A DNA stretch of 64,000 bases. Origin: Perilla frutescens (Eukaryota > Streptophyta > Magnoliopsida > Lamiales > Lamiaceae). Positions 1 through 10,728 of the stretch are shown here, piece after piece; within the stretch, counting starts at the first letter, position 1; every line of letters starts with the position of its first letter. Position numbers and translations under genes: made by a program. Where the stretch lies: NCBI GenBank assembly GCA_026008535.1, contig BRKX01000009.1, positions 49,535,001 through 49,599,000 on the forward strand, read 5' to 3'. The notes beneath the pieces were generated by a model that worked only from the letters and a program-made list of their open reading frames with translations, did not search any database and had not been told where the DNA came from.

Positions 1-465
1 CTTCAAGCTCAGGTGGATCCCGAGACTCCCTCTGAATCAAGCCACAATGATACAATTGATTTGGGAGGTGCAGATCAGTTAGTGGTCAAGACTGCTGAGC
101 AAACAGCTGATCAATCCAAAACAGTTCTTTGTGAAGAACTTGAAGCTGCTGAAGATGGAGATGAAGCATCATCCAGGGGAGATGATCTGCAGCTAACCAT
201 TGCAACTGATCAGTCCAGTTCTGCAGGGACAATCCAAGCAGACGATCAGTCCAGGCAATCACTAGGCCAATTAATAGCTCATCAATGAGAGCTGCTTCAA
301 ATCCTTCAACAACAGTTGAAGCGGCATGAGAAGCTGATCAGAAAGCTTCAATCCCACACCGGACTCTAAAAATCTAAAGGTGATTCCTCTAGCTCTGATG
401 ATGGGAAAAGCAGCCACACCTTGTCTGACGCCAAGAGAAGAAGAACTGAACACGGGCGAGACTAA
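1..465 (+). pseudogene. C-terminal part of a degenerate retroelement-like ORF
   Basis: One + frame enters from outside the window and runs to a TAA at 463-465, interrupted by in-frame TGA (286-288) and TAA (367-369). The peptide is acidic and Ser/Asp/Gln-rich, then has a short Gln/Leu-rich helix-like stretch (QILQQQLKRHEKLI) and a basic KRRR tail. I do not recognise a catalytic domain. Its composition resembles the C-terminal region of repeat-encoded proteins of Lamiales genomes. The two stops make it a pseudogene. It is followed at 888 by the N-terminal part of a similar kind of protein, so the two may be parts of adjacent or rearranged copies. Confidence 0.45.
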
Positions 466-887
466 GAGCCTAATCAAACAAAGCTGATTCAAGACTCTTT
501 AGTTATTATCTTGTGACTCTGTGTACTCAAAATTTCTTTTGAGAAATAAAATTGTTTTTGCAAAATAAATGACATGTCAGCATTTGTTTTGAAATTTCGG
601 ACCGTTGGCAGACCAATGACATGTTTCACGGTCATTTCAAACCAACGACTAAAAATGACAAGGGGCATTTAATTCTTTCAACTAACAAATTTATGAGTCT
701 CTTTCCTCACTCATAAAAACCCCTTGCTCAAAATTTTGAGAGAATACAACACCACCACAACAAAAACAACATCAGAAGAGAAATCTCATACTCTTCAAAG
801 AAAATCATCTTTCAAAAGAGTATTCTCTCTTTCTCTCTAAAAAAAGGGGGGGGGGCTTCAATTCAAACTCAGCCAATATTTTCAAAA
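466..887 (+). other. Spacer/leader between two degenerate frames
   Basis: No coding frame is supported here. The last 150 bases are rich in CAA/CTC repeats and pyrimidine tracts with a poly-G run at 847-856, which looks like a transcribed 5' leader for the frame starting at 888. A direct TGACATG motif near 569 and 617 is the only other short repetition seen. Confidence 0.35.
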
Positions 888-1562
888 ATGGCTGAACCAT
901 TCAAAGCTCTCACTCCTTTCAAAGAGCAAATGATGAGAGATAAATTTCTAGAAAGACAGAAATTTCAATTGTTTCTTAAAGAATCAAACAATCCTTTTCT
1001 TCTGGTCAATCTTCACAAGACCGGAATTCTACACTACCTAGAAACTCCTCCAAGATTCTTCAGACAAAACTTGGTAAGTGAGTTCTTGCTTCAAGCAAAT
1101 GTCATTGCAGATGGGAAGGTCATACAATCAGTGATTTAAGGAAAGAAACTTCAAATAACTGAAAGAAAGATTGCAGAAATCTTTCAACTTCCCAGAAAAG
1201 GCTCTAGGGTTCAAGATCTGAAAGATTCAGCTGAACCATACTGGAAAGAATGGTGTGCTTCAAATTGTTCCAAGCAATTCAGTTTTACCACAGCTAAAAC
1301 TGATCTGAAGCCTGAGTATGGAGTCATGTTCGATATCACGAACAAAATGATGTTCGGCACAATTGGAAGCTTGAGTCAGTTGACTCAAGAAAGATACAAG
1401 GTAATAATATACCTTGTTGAAGGATTAGAAACTAATTGGGCAGAATTTGTCTTCTCCCAATTCAAGCATCAAGTCATCAAAGCTGCCGACTCAAAGAGGA
1501 CTGGGAAATTTGAGTCCAAAGTAGGACTTGTTCTAAGAATGAGCAAGCTCCTGGAGATATGA
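888..1562 (+). pseudogene. N-terminal part of a Lamiales-type retroelement ORF, one in-frame stop
   Basis: A single + frame begins MAEPFKALTPFKEQMM and runs for 225 codons with an in-frame TAA at 1137-1139, then ends in TGA at 1560-1562. Sequence after the stop stays in the same frame and continues with plausible coding character (ITERKIAEIFQLP, later LTQERYKVIIYLVEG). The pattern of a short N-terminal helical segment followed by an EIFQLP-like block is one I associate with repeat-encoded proteins in asterid genomes. No enzyme motif is present, so function is unknown. The single nonsense codon and the loss of frame after 1562 suggest a decayed element gene. Confidence 0.45.
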
Positions 1563-2260
1563 TGAATCTTCCAAATGATGATGCGCTACCACAAAGATAA
1601 AGGAGCATTCCAGGTTGATAACAGATTCAAGACTGCCTTCTTGAAGATCGAGCGAGATCTAAAATCGTGTAAAGACGAGCAATAGCACCTAAAGTCTCAG
1701 CGAGCAGTTGGGACCGGTAATTGTGAGCTGTCGACCCAGAAACCGGTTGAGGAAGAGCATGTACCGACGGGTCCATTCTTCCGGGACAGCAACAGTTGGA
1801 AAGGAGGCCGCGCTTGGGTTGAAAGGTGTCGTTTTCAGGTCCAACATGAATTCTTCACTGTGTAACTGTAATAAAAAAAAACTTTACACTTGCATAGTGG
1901 ATTGCCCTTCTGTGGAAGGAAGAGAGAACGTAGAAGCAGGAAGCTTCGAACCACTATAAATTCATGTGTGTATTGTTCTTATTGCTTTCAGCTTTGCATG
2001 TTCTTAAACTGCACACCTTCACACACACAGACTGCACTGACGAGCTTTAGCTAAGTCTTCAAGGCTATCAGTTGTAAACTGATCAGATCACCAGCTAAGC
2101 TTCAGTCAGGCCTTCTCAACTGATCAAGAAGCACAAATAAAATATCAAAAGCGAGTTAGGGCCCTATCTATTCCGCATCCGTTTAAAGTTTTTTTAAGTC
2201 AGTTTATTCACCCCCTCTCTAAACTAGCATAGACTCGCACCGGGACCAACAAAAATTTTG
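1563..2260 (+). repeat. Degenerate remainder of the same element
   Basis: The frame breaks up after 1562, although coding-like pieces persist to about 1950. From about 2150 the sequence reads TTCACCCCCTCTCTAAACT and ends near ACCGGGACCAACA, a composition often found near retrotransposon LTR ends in dicots. The other boundary would lie outside the window, so the element cannot be classified. Confidence 0.3.
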
Positions 2261-2378
2261 TTAGAGATAACATGTGGTAATGAGAGACGACATATCGTTA
2301 CTTAAATAAGTCTATTATAAGTGACGATATTTGTCGTCTCTAATAATACTGTCTCTAAAGATCATTTTTGGTGTAGTG
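2261..2378. mobile_element. Truncated CACTA terminus (right end)
   Basis: The block ends in GGTGTAGTG at 2378, whose reverse complement CACTACACC is the hallmark CACTA-family terminus. Just inside, GAGACGACATATCGT near 2285 is repeated in inverted form as GACGATATTTGTCGTC near 2322, giving the subterminal repeat structure expected of En/Spm-type ends. No matching left end was found, and the retroelement-like sequence abuts it on the left, so only one terminus survives here. Confidence 0.5.
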
Positions 2379-2399
2379 TGTGATATGTGCCAAATGAGC

Positions 2400-3640
2400 C
2401 CTATGCATAAATGGTCACATTTTCTATAAAGGGACACCCTTCTGTGCACAAGATGTATGAGTCTGGGCTCATCAGACTGGCCCTGGCCTAATAAAGTCCA
2501 ATGCCCCTTCCCCCCCTCCCAAAATACTCTATTTCAGGGCCCCACGCACCAGAAATTTATTTTATTTTATTTATTTATTCGATTTTTCCATTATTTTTTG
2601 ATTTTTGATTTTTTTTTATTTTTCTTTTTTTCTTTTTGTTTTTCCCCCAAAATTGTATACCTTAAAATACAATTAGTGAGCCCTAAAAATTGAAATAATT
2701 TAATTTAATTTTTAAAAAGAAATATATATATATATATATATCATAAAATTGATTTAATGGACCCTAAAATTAAAGTGAATGAATTTTTTTATTTTTTAAT
2801 TCGGTGACTCACGCAATACACTCACCCGACGCTAACGCGTGGCTCGTGCATCGCTCTCGATAATTAATTTAATTTTTCAAAATAAATATAAATGGTAATT
2901 GAAAAAACATAATTTTGAAATAATTATATACCCCTAATTGAGATTAATAAACCTAAAAAAATATGAACCCTAAAAAAACACAACAAATTAAAAACCCCTA
3001 AAAAATACTAAAAAAAATCCTAAAAAACCTTAAAAAACTATGAACCCTAAAAATCATGAACCCTAAAAAAACCTAAACTCCCCCAAAACTCTAAACATTA
3101 ATTGGAATGGAAAAAATTACAATTCGAACTACATAAACTCATTTAAGATAAGTAGCAAACCAGTTACTTTGTAATGATACAAGTGATATTTTTTTAACTT
3201 TAAATAATACTACTTCCATTTCGAAATGTTTGTTGTTTTATTTTTTTTTATCTGGAATTAAGAATTAATTTTGTGGACAAATATACTCATCCCTCATATA
3301 TGTCATGAAATCTAATTCATCTATATTTTCCTAAAAAAAATAATATTTTCTCTCTCCATATATTTTTCTCTTTTCATATATTATAGGTAAGTTAGAATCA
3401 AGAAATCTTGTAGGATTTAAGAGGGTTAATTAAAATTGGGAAAGAGGACGTCAAATTATATAAAACAACAAACATTTTGAAAAAAAAAACATAAACCAAC
3501 AAACATTTCGAAACGGAGGTAGTACTTTTTAGTGTAAAGATTGATACTGATTTTTATTTTTATTTTTTGCGGGTCAATGCCGGTCACATATGATGGATGT
3601 ATGGGCCTTATTGGGCCTAGGGTGATGTATAGAAGTTTTG
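2400..3640. repeat. Dispersed repeat R1, copy 1
   Basis: This stretch matches 46170-47115 over most of its length: both contain a CATCAGACTG block, a poly-T/poly-A rich part with AAAATTGTATAC, a short GC segment with GCTAACGCGTG, tracts of CCTAAAAA, and an end with GCGGGTCAATGC. No protein-coding frame is supported. The class is unknown; neither copy shows clear terminal inverted repeats. Copy 1 is interrupted by the Stowaway MITE at 3210-3522, which copy 2 lacks. Confidence 0.6.
3210..3522. mobile_element. Stowaway (Tc1/Mariner-type) MITE
   Basis: The element starts CTACTTCCATTTCGAAATG and ends CATTTCGAAACGGAGGTAG, a near-perfect terminal inverted repeat of the Stowaway type, flanked on each side by TA (3208-3209 and 3523-3524). 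A second internal copy of the CAACAAACATTTTG part of the TIR lies at about 3464-3480. The interior is AT-rich and non-coding. The other R1 copy has no insertion at the matching place, supporting these ends. Confidence 0.85.
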
Positions 3641-4392
3641 GTGTTCTATAAATGATATAGGCGTATATCTAAAGTCACAAAATAACAATATCAATGATAA
3701 TTATGTGATTCTAAAAACTAACGTCCTCTATTGATGTCTAAATCTGTAGCTATATTATCTTTATTTATTAGGATGATAACGACATCAATGATTTACATAA
3801 TATCATCTTTTAATTTGTGACGAAAAAATGTAACATAATCTCCCAACTGCAAACTTCCAAAGTGTAAGGTTAGTTGCCAGCTATAGTCCTAGCAATAATT
3901 AAACACACACTACACAGAGGATACATAGATAGATAGGGGCAAAATGGAAGTCTTTGATGTAATAAATGATACAACTAATTATTCAAAAAATGGGTACATT
4001 GATAAGTTGGACTTTTGATAAATAATTGAAGGAAATGGGACATTACGGTGCAGAAACTTGTCCAACAAACAACAAAATTTTATGTTGGAATTTGTGAAAT
4101 GTGGGGTTTTCATTGAAATAAATGCCTCACAAAAATCCATAACCGTTGAGAGTGTAATGGCTGAAATTTTTGACTTTTAAACAATTGGATTGGGGTGGTG
4201 TGGTGTGGTTACTTAATAATTTTGTGTTTTTTTCCTTCATGTTGCTCTGCACTTGTGTTTCATGCATGGGCCGACTAACTGTACTATCTCCCATCCCAAT
4301 TCATTATTTAATCAAATATGCCCTTTTCAAATTTCTTCTCCCATAATTCAACAAACTTAACTCTTAGTTAATACATACACTTGTTTCCAATA
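3641..4392. other. Intergenic, no gene seen
   Basis: AT-rich sequence with stops in all frames. I see no convincing coding frame, RNA gene or transposon end here. Confidence 0.5.
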
Positions 4393-4400
4393 GTTTCTCC

Positions 4401-5319
4401 CTGTGGCAGAGCCACACATTTTAGGGTGGGGGTCTAACTTATCATAAGATTCATAACTATATATGTATATAAATTCACGAGCAGATTTCTAAAAACAAAA
4501 GTAGAATTAAATAACAACATTTAATGTTTAGATAACAAAAGATAAGTACAATCAGCTCATAGCATGTCTCTTCTATTCTTCATACTTTGAAATCGCTGTA
4601 TAATAGCTTCATTGGTGACATTTACAAACACATCCTTCTCGATGTATGGAACTAAACAATCATTCAATAATTTATCTCCCATACGATTGCGTAGAGAGCT
4701 TTTGATGATCTTCATTGCTAAAAAAGCCCGCTCTACTGTTGCCATAGCAACTGGTAAAACCAAACACAACTTCACCAGCAAATAAACCAAAGGAAAAACT
4801 TCATGTTTTCTTGTCGAAATCATCTTCTGAACAAGACCTCCGATTCCTGATATGTTAGAGAACATTTCATCCATGCGCACATCAAAAATAAAATTCTCTA
4901 GTTGACTTTCAAGAACCCCCAAATTTTCTGAAGTCACGTCGAGTTTCTACAGAGGGTTGAAGTAAATTTAGAAATTCGAAATCAAAAATAATAAAAATAA
5001 AATATGGAAGGAAAAGAGGAAGAAAATCTCACCGGAATCCAGATAACCAGAAACTTATTGTGATGTTATCGCCGGCAAATAGGTTCAATTGAGATGGTGT
5101 AGCCGGAAGTATTTGATTTGGGACTTTGAGAATTGAGAATTGAGATGGTGCAGCCGGAAGTATACGATTTTGGGAACAAATATTTTTAATAAAATACAGC
5201 CTGTTATGTTTTTTTTATTATTTTAATTAAAATTATGAAATTACTAATATACCCCTACCTTTTTACCAAATTCCTGGGGGATCCATGAACCCCCAAGACC
5301 CATGCTCCCTCTGCCACTG
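4401..5319 (-). mobile_element. Non-autonomous hAT element with transposase remnant
   Basis: The ends are CTGTGGCAGAG (left) and CTCTGCCACTG (right), which are inverted copies with one mismatch and resemble hAT termini. They are flanked by an 8 bp target duplication, GTTTCTCC (4393-4400) and GTATCTCC (5320-5327), differing at one base. Inside lies the C-terminal part of a hAT transposase on the - strand. The element is only 919 bp, so it is an internal-deletion derivative. A 23 bp motif around GAGATGGTGTAGCCGGAAG occurs twice near 5091 and 5140. Confidence 0.8.
4557..4937 (-). pseudogene. hAT transposase C-terminal dimerisation fragment
   Basis: The 126-residue - frame contains VMA-like PVAMATVERAFLAMKII, SLRNRMGDKLLNDCLV and YIEKDVF, the typical order of the hAT C-terminal dimerisation region of zinc-finger MYM-type 1-like transposases. 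The N-terminal BED finger and RNase-H-like catalytic core are absent. Reading runs out to an upstream stop near the left TIR of the parent element. In intact members this domain mediates transposase multimerisation; this remnant should be inactive. Confidence 0.75.
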
Positions 5320-5429
5320 GTATCTCCTATATACCCAGAAAAAACCATCTAAATATTAGTAATTTAGTATATAATCTATTCAATTAAGCTATTTCTCACT
5401 TTTTCGTTACGTGGTTGCATATTTTCTCC

Positions 5430-6600
5430 ATATAGGGTGGGGTTATATAAAAATAACCCCTTGTGTGAGAAATGAGAATACATCTCACACCACACATCCA
5501 TAAAAAACTAAAGGTTCAGATTTGCTGAAAAAGGCGGTGGCAATTCTGTAATATCTGAAAAAAATTTCGCGCGGGAGTATTAATGTAATTTGGTAATTCT
5601 TATAAAAATCGCAGAGGATTTGATAACAGATCGTTATGCTAACGAAGTATTATCATCATGCTAACGAAGCATTATAGTTATGCCAATTAAAGTTTTCAAA
5701 TATTATTAGCGAAAAATATTCTAAAAATTAATTATAAACCTAATTTGATTTAATGAACCATAATTAAATGGAAAAAATCATAATTAGATGAAATAAATCT
5801 AATTAGATGAAATAAACATTGATTGAATGTGGTAAACCCTAAATGAGTTGGAACAAATCATAATAATAATATATTTGTACTACATTAGCATTATGATTTT
5901 GGTTCGTTAGCATTGCGAATACACTATGTTAGCATATGACAATACTCTGTCAACATACTTTATAAACCATAATTGGATGGGATAAACCATAATAATCAAT
6001 TAAGGACTATAAATAAAAAATTAAATTTAAAAAAAATAATGATAATTAGATGGAATAAACCATAATCGAGATTAAATAAACCATAATTGAAATTTAATAA
6101 ACCCTAATAAATTTATACTACGCTAGCATTACGATAATTATTTGTTACCACAACGAATACATTATGTTAGCATATGACAAATGCTTCGTTAGCATACGTT
6201 ATCATATATTATCATAATGCTGACGAAGAATTATTATATGCTAACGAAAGCATTTACAACTTGGGCACGCATAAAAGTTTTTCTTTTTTATTTTTTGTTC
6301 ATATTTTTTCATCTAAATATAGACTTTCGACATCTTAAATGAAAGAGCATGAAGAGAGCTTTAATTTGATATATTTTTTGTGTACATTGGATTAAAAACG
6401 AGCAAGTTATGGTCGGTTAAAGTTTTTAAGATTTTTTTTTAATTGCTGACATCATCATTTTTAATGGGTTTGGACGAAAATAGTCTCCCTTCCTTTATTT
6501 TTTGCCCTATTATTTACGAAATTGTCACCTTAAATCTCAACTATTGGATCATTAAATTGGATGGTGTAAGATGGGTTCTCATTTCTCACACCAACAAAGT
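5430..6600. mobile_element. Possible AT-rich element with inverted ends
   Basis: A 16 bp motif GTGTGAGAAATGAGAA at 5463-5478 recurs in inverted form at 6576-6591. Between them are many copies of CTAACGAAG/CTTCGTTAG in both orientations (about 5637-5670 and 6180-6250) and repeated ATAAACCATAATTAGATGG-like runs. No transposase and no secure target duplication were found, so both the exact ends and the class are uncertain. Confidence 0.35.
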
Positions 6601-6707
6601 GTTCTCATATGATCCATATCCTTCTCCATATAACCTAAACAACTTCAAAAAATCTTGACCGTTCTAATAATTTTTTGGCCGTAGATAATTTGCCACTTTT
6701 TTTCATA

Positions 6708-6711
<4 letters not shown>

Positions 6712-6739
<28 letters not shown>
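6712..6739. repeat. (TA)n microsatellite
   Basis: A perfect TA dinucleotide run of about 28 bp. Confidence 0.9.
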
Positions 6740-6943
6740 TTCACCTATTTATTTAATTATTTATTAAACTTGAACGAGAAAACATGAATATATAAAACGA
6801 AAGCAATAATCATCAATCGGAAAACTTAAACAATGAAAAAACTAAACTGAAAATTTAATGAAAAAAAATAAAAAAAGAGAAAAAATTTAAGAATGGAATT
6901 GACCGCGCTCTCCTCCACCTAATATACATTTTTGTGTTGCATT

Positions 6944-7265
6944 TAGAGCTGGCAATTTTAGCCTGGCCCGATGGGCCGGGCTGGGCCAAAAAAATTAGGC
7001 CCGAAATAATTCCGGGCCAGGCTTAAAAAAAATTGGCCCGAAAAAATTCCAGGTCGGCCCGACCCAGCCCGAAACTAAGAGAGGCCTGAACGGGCCAGGC
7101 TTTTTGGCCCAAAATAGCGAAAAATACACTAGGCCCGCGGGGCGGCCCGACCCGGCCCGTCTTTTCGGGCCGGGCCGGGCCTCACAAAAATAAGCCTGAA
7201 AATTTTCAGGCCCGGCCCGACTCGGCCTGAATTTTCGGGCCGGGCGGCCCGATTTGCCAGCCTTA
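6944..7265. mobile_element. GC-rich hAT-type MITE with GGCCCG arrays
   Basis: The ends TAGAGCTGGCAA and TTGCCAGCCTTA are inverted copies with one mismatch. They are flanked by a perfect 8 bp target duplication GTTGCATT (6936-6943 and 7266-7273), as for hAT elements. The 322 bp interior is dense in GGCCCG/CGGGCC words on both strands and would fold into strong hairpins. It contrasts sharply with its AT-rich surroundings. A 110-codon frame across it on the - strand is a product of the repeated GC words and is not regarded as a gene. Confidence 0.85.
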
Positions 7266-7273
7266 GTTGCATT

Positions 7274-7472
7274 ATAGAGTTGAAAATAGTCACATTTTCT
7301 TCTAAAGCACCGGCAAATAATAATCATTTGAGATTTCCTATTATACTCTTTGTGTTATATTTCATGTTACATTTTCTAGTTATGTGTTTTTTATATTTTT
7401 TTCCCTTCAATTATATTTTTTTGTGATTTAGTTTAATATTTTAAAGATTTTTTTAGGGTTCGATCACCCCAC
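7274..7472. other. Short intergenic spacer
   Basis: AT-rich, no coding frame or element end seen. Confidence 0.5.
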
Positions 7473-7477
7473 CCAAT

Positions 7478-7566
7478 TGTTAGATGTGCACATGCAGACG
7501 ACACACGGGTGATCAGCTACACGCTCACGTCTTTGATCCGCATGCATGTGTGCATGCATGCATAGC
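7478..7566 (+). repeat. Truncated 5' LTR of the Copia element
   Basis: These 89 bp match 10413-10501 with only a few substitutions, up to GCATAGCAAG, where the two diverge. The left copy then continues with AAGAGACTCAG, internal coding sequence. The junction marks the deletion breakpoint. Confidence 0.9.
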
Positions 7567-10412
7567 AAGAAGAGACTCAGAGAAGAAGATTTGGAAATCA
7601 TCAAAGCCTGTGAGATTTGTTATCAAGCAAGACAACAGAGGAATCCTTTTCCTCCACTACACAGGAGGAGTGAGTCTTTATTTGACATAGTACATATGGA
7701 CGTTTGGGGTCCATGTCATACAGAGAATGTCACAGGAACTTCATTCTTCTTGACTGTGGTTGAAGATCACAGCCGAGTTACTTGGACTTTTTTGTTCAAA
7801 ACCAAGTTGCAAGTGTCTCATCTTATCAAGAGTTTTATTCAGATGGTACATACTCAGTTTGATAAAAGAATTAAGGTTCTCAGAACTGACAATGGTGGTG
7901 AATTCATCAGTCATACTGTCAAATTGCTTTTGCAGGAACATGGAATACATCATCAAAGGACTTGTGCATACTCTCCTCAACAGAATGGTGTAGTTGAGAG
8001 AAAACACAGACACCTTTTGCAGGTGGCAAGAGCTTTAATGTATCACAGCAAATTGCCTGCACATTTTTGGCCTTATTCCATTCTACATGCCACATGGCTC
8101 ATCAATCGATTACCTACTGTGGTGTTAGGATGGATTACACCTTATGAGGTGTTGTTTGGACATCCTCCACATTTTGATCAATTACAGCCGTTTGGCTGTC
8201 TGGTTTTTATGGGTAATACTCTTCCATCAAAAGGGAAATTTGATTCCGGGAGCAGGAAATGCATTTTTTTGGGATATTCATCTCATAACAAAGGTTCTGT
8301 TCTTTATGATATGGTGAGTTCTAAGATTTGCATCAGTAGGGATACTGTGTTTATGCCTACAATTTTTCCTCTGAAGGAGAAGCATATTCCTACATTACCA
8401 TTTCAAAGTTTTGATTTACCTCCAGTCATGATGACTTTGACAGATCCTCCCATTCATGATACATCTCTCTCTTCTAATGATACAACTTGTATAATGCCAG
8501 AATCTTCACAATCTCCAAATGTCTCTGCTAATCACCATAATACAGATCTTCTATCACAAAATGATACAGACCTTATATCCCAAGATTCTAATCAGTCTCT
8601 TGTTTATGAAAATACAAATCAGTCTCCTTCTTTTTCACCTATAGTGGAATGTTCCCAAGATATATCTTCTCCTCCTGTTCTGGTGGTTAGAAGGAGTAGT
8701 CGACCCTCTCACCCTCCTTCTTACTTGAAGGACTATATCTGTAACTCAGCTTCAGTTCTAGAGATTATTGATCCCAGTCACAGCTGTACTCCTCAAACTT
8801 TTCCACACTATATATCTCATGCCTTCACTCCTGAATATACTGCTTTTTTGATGAATGTTCAGCTTGCAAAGGAACCTACCTCTTATGTAGAAGCTTGTAA
8901 CTCACCACACTGGGTTGTAGCTATGAAGAAAGAATTGGATGCTCTTGAAGAAAATAACACCTGGGAGATGGTTCCTTTGCCTCCAGGCAAGACTGCCATT
9001 GGTTCCAAATGGGTGTTTAAGGTAAAACTCAACTCAGATGGTTCTATAGAGCGCTATAAGGCTCGGTTGGTTGCCAAAGGATATAATCAATCATTTGGGA
9101 TTGATTATCATGAAGTTTTTTCTCCTGTAGCAAAAATGGTGACAGTTAGGTTATTTTTTGCCTTAGCTACTCAGTTTTCTTGGCCTTTGCACCAAATAGA
9201 CATCAACAATGCCTTCCTCCACGGCCATTTAACTGATGAAATTTACATGCAACTACCACAAGGCTATGACAAAGGGAAGGAAGGGGAAGTTTGCAGGCTT
9301 GTAAAGAGCTTGTATGGACTCAAGCAAGCATCTAGGGAGTGGAATCATGAACTGGGTAGACACCTTCTCTCCATCGGTTTTACTTAATTGCCTAGTGATC
9401 ATTGTTGCTATATTAAAGGTTCAGGCTCTACTTTTCTTGGCCTTCTTGTATATGTGGATGACATATTGATTCTAGGTCCCTCCCTCGAGCTGATTTCTAC
9501 AGTCAAAAGTTCTCTGCATGCAGCCTTCACCATAAAAGATCTAGGCGAGGCAAAATTCTTCCTTGGCATGGAAGTTGCTCGTTCTTCTTCTAGCACTTTT
9601 CTTTGTCAACGGAAATATATTTTAGATCTCTTAGATACTGCAGGACTTAGTGGGAGTCGACCTGCTAGCACACCTTTTCCCTCTGGTCCCACCCTCCAAA
9701 AACATGGCGATCGTCTTGATAATCCAGATTCTTATAGACGTCTCATAGGGAAGCTCTTATATCTTAACCTGACCAGACCAGATCTTTCATACTCTGTGCA
9801 ACAATTAAGCCAGTTTGTTAATTCACCTACTGTCGACCATTGGAATGCAGCTACTCATGTCTTGAGATACTTAAAGAGGACACCATCTCTTGGTCTCCTA
9901 TATACTTCTTCTCGTGAATTCCAGTTGAGTGCTCATTGTGATGCTAATTGGGGCTCTTGCTCCGACACACGGCGGTCACTCACGGGATATTGTATCACCT
10001 TGGGATTGTGCTTGGTATCATGGAAATGTAAAAAACAAGACACCGTATCTCTATCCACCGCCGAGGCAGAGTATAAGAGTCTAAGCTATACTACTCGTGA
10101 GCTGTTATAGCTCTCTTATATTCTGAAAGATCTTTGTATTCCTCTCTCTCTGTCTATTCGGGTCCACTGTGATAATCAAGCCGCAATCCAAATATCACAG
10201 AACCAGGTTTACCACGAGCGGATGAAGCATCTTGACATTGATTGTCATTTTGCTCGAATTCATTTTCATCGTGGTTTTATTATACCTTCTTATGTTTCCT
10301 CTCATGCCCAGCTTGCAGATTTGTTTACCAAGTCTTTGTCGAGGCCTCGTTTCAGGTCACTTCTGTCCAGCCTCCGTCTTGGTGATCTCCACCGCGTCGG
10401 GCCTACGGGGGG
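7567..10412 (+). pseudogene. pol: Copia pol: integrase, reverse transcriptase, RNase H
   Basis: One + frame runs through the whole region, broken only by TAA at 9385-9387 and TAG at 10108-10110; no frameshift is needed. Integrase core: VHMDVWGP (first Asp), LRTDNGGEF (second Asp) and SPQQNGVVERKH (Glu). RT: GSKWVFKVKL, ARLVAKGYNQ, DINNAFLHGHL and the YVDD catalytic box (LLVYVDDILIL) just after the first stop. RNase H: SLTGYC, LSTAEAEY and, after the second stop, HCDNQAAIQIS and LADLFTKSLS. Both stops look like single-base changes of sense codons. The ATG at 7546 lies in the LTR and is not a natural start; the frame was cut by the 5' deletion. Confidence 0.9.
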
Positions 10413-10723
10413 TGTTAGATGTTCACATGCAGACGACACACGAGTGATCAGCTACACGCTCACGTCTTTGATTCGCATGCATGTGTGCATGCATGCATAG
10501 CAAGTTGCCACGTCACTAATCCGAGGACCACAAAATAGTTACTTGTAGCCGTCGATAGAGATAGGATTGGATTCATGTAATAGCCGTAGATCTATATTTT
10601 TCGCGCTATTATTTGTACTATAAAAGTTTAGAAACACACAATCTGTATCAAAACAATTTTAGATGATTTTCAATAATATGCAGAATTCTCTTCCTATCGT
10701 ATTCGATTTCTATGGTTTTATCA
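10413..10723 (+). repeat. 3' LTR of the Copia element
   Basis: The 311 bp LTR starts TGTTAGATGT directly after a G-rich tract (ACGGGGGG) that serves as polypurine tract, and ends TTTTATCA before the CCAAT duplication. The first part has a CATGCATG-rich palindromic segment. TATA-like TACTATAAAAG at about 10616 could be the LTR promoter. Confidence 0.9.
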
Positions 10724-10728
10724 CCAAT

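Larger units (their letters stand above)
7478..10723 (+). mobile_element. Ty1/Copia retrotransposon, 5' LTR and gag/protease deleted
   Basis: The element begins TGTTAGATGT and ends TTTTATCA, flanked by a perfect 5 bp target duplication CCAAT (7473-7477, 10724-10728). Only the first 89 bp of the 5' LTR (7478-7566) remains; it then joins directly to sequence just upstream of integrase. The rest of the LTR, primer binding site, gag and protease are missing. The 3' LTR is whole (10413-10723). The order integrase, RT, RNase H is Copia. The short LTR would fit the Ale lineage, but I did not test that. Confidence 0.9.

Noticed and set aside
2941..3080. CCCTAAA-like tracts resembling interstitial telomere repeats (also 46730-46860)
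   Set aside because: The units are irregular (CCTAAAAA, CCCTAAAAATC) and sit at the same place in both R1 copies, so they are part of that repeat and not telomeric arrays.
6995..7327. 110-codon - strand frame rich in Gly, Pro and Arg
   Set aside because: It is an outcome of the GGCCCG words in the hAT MITE and crosses both its ends.
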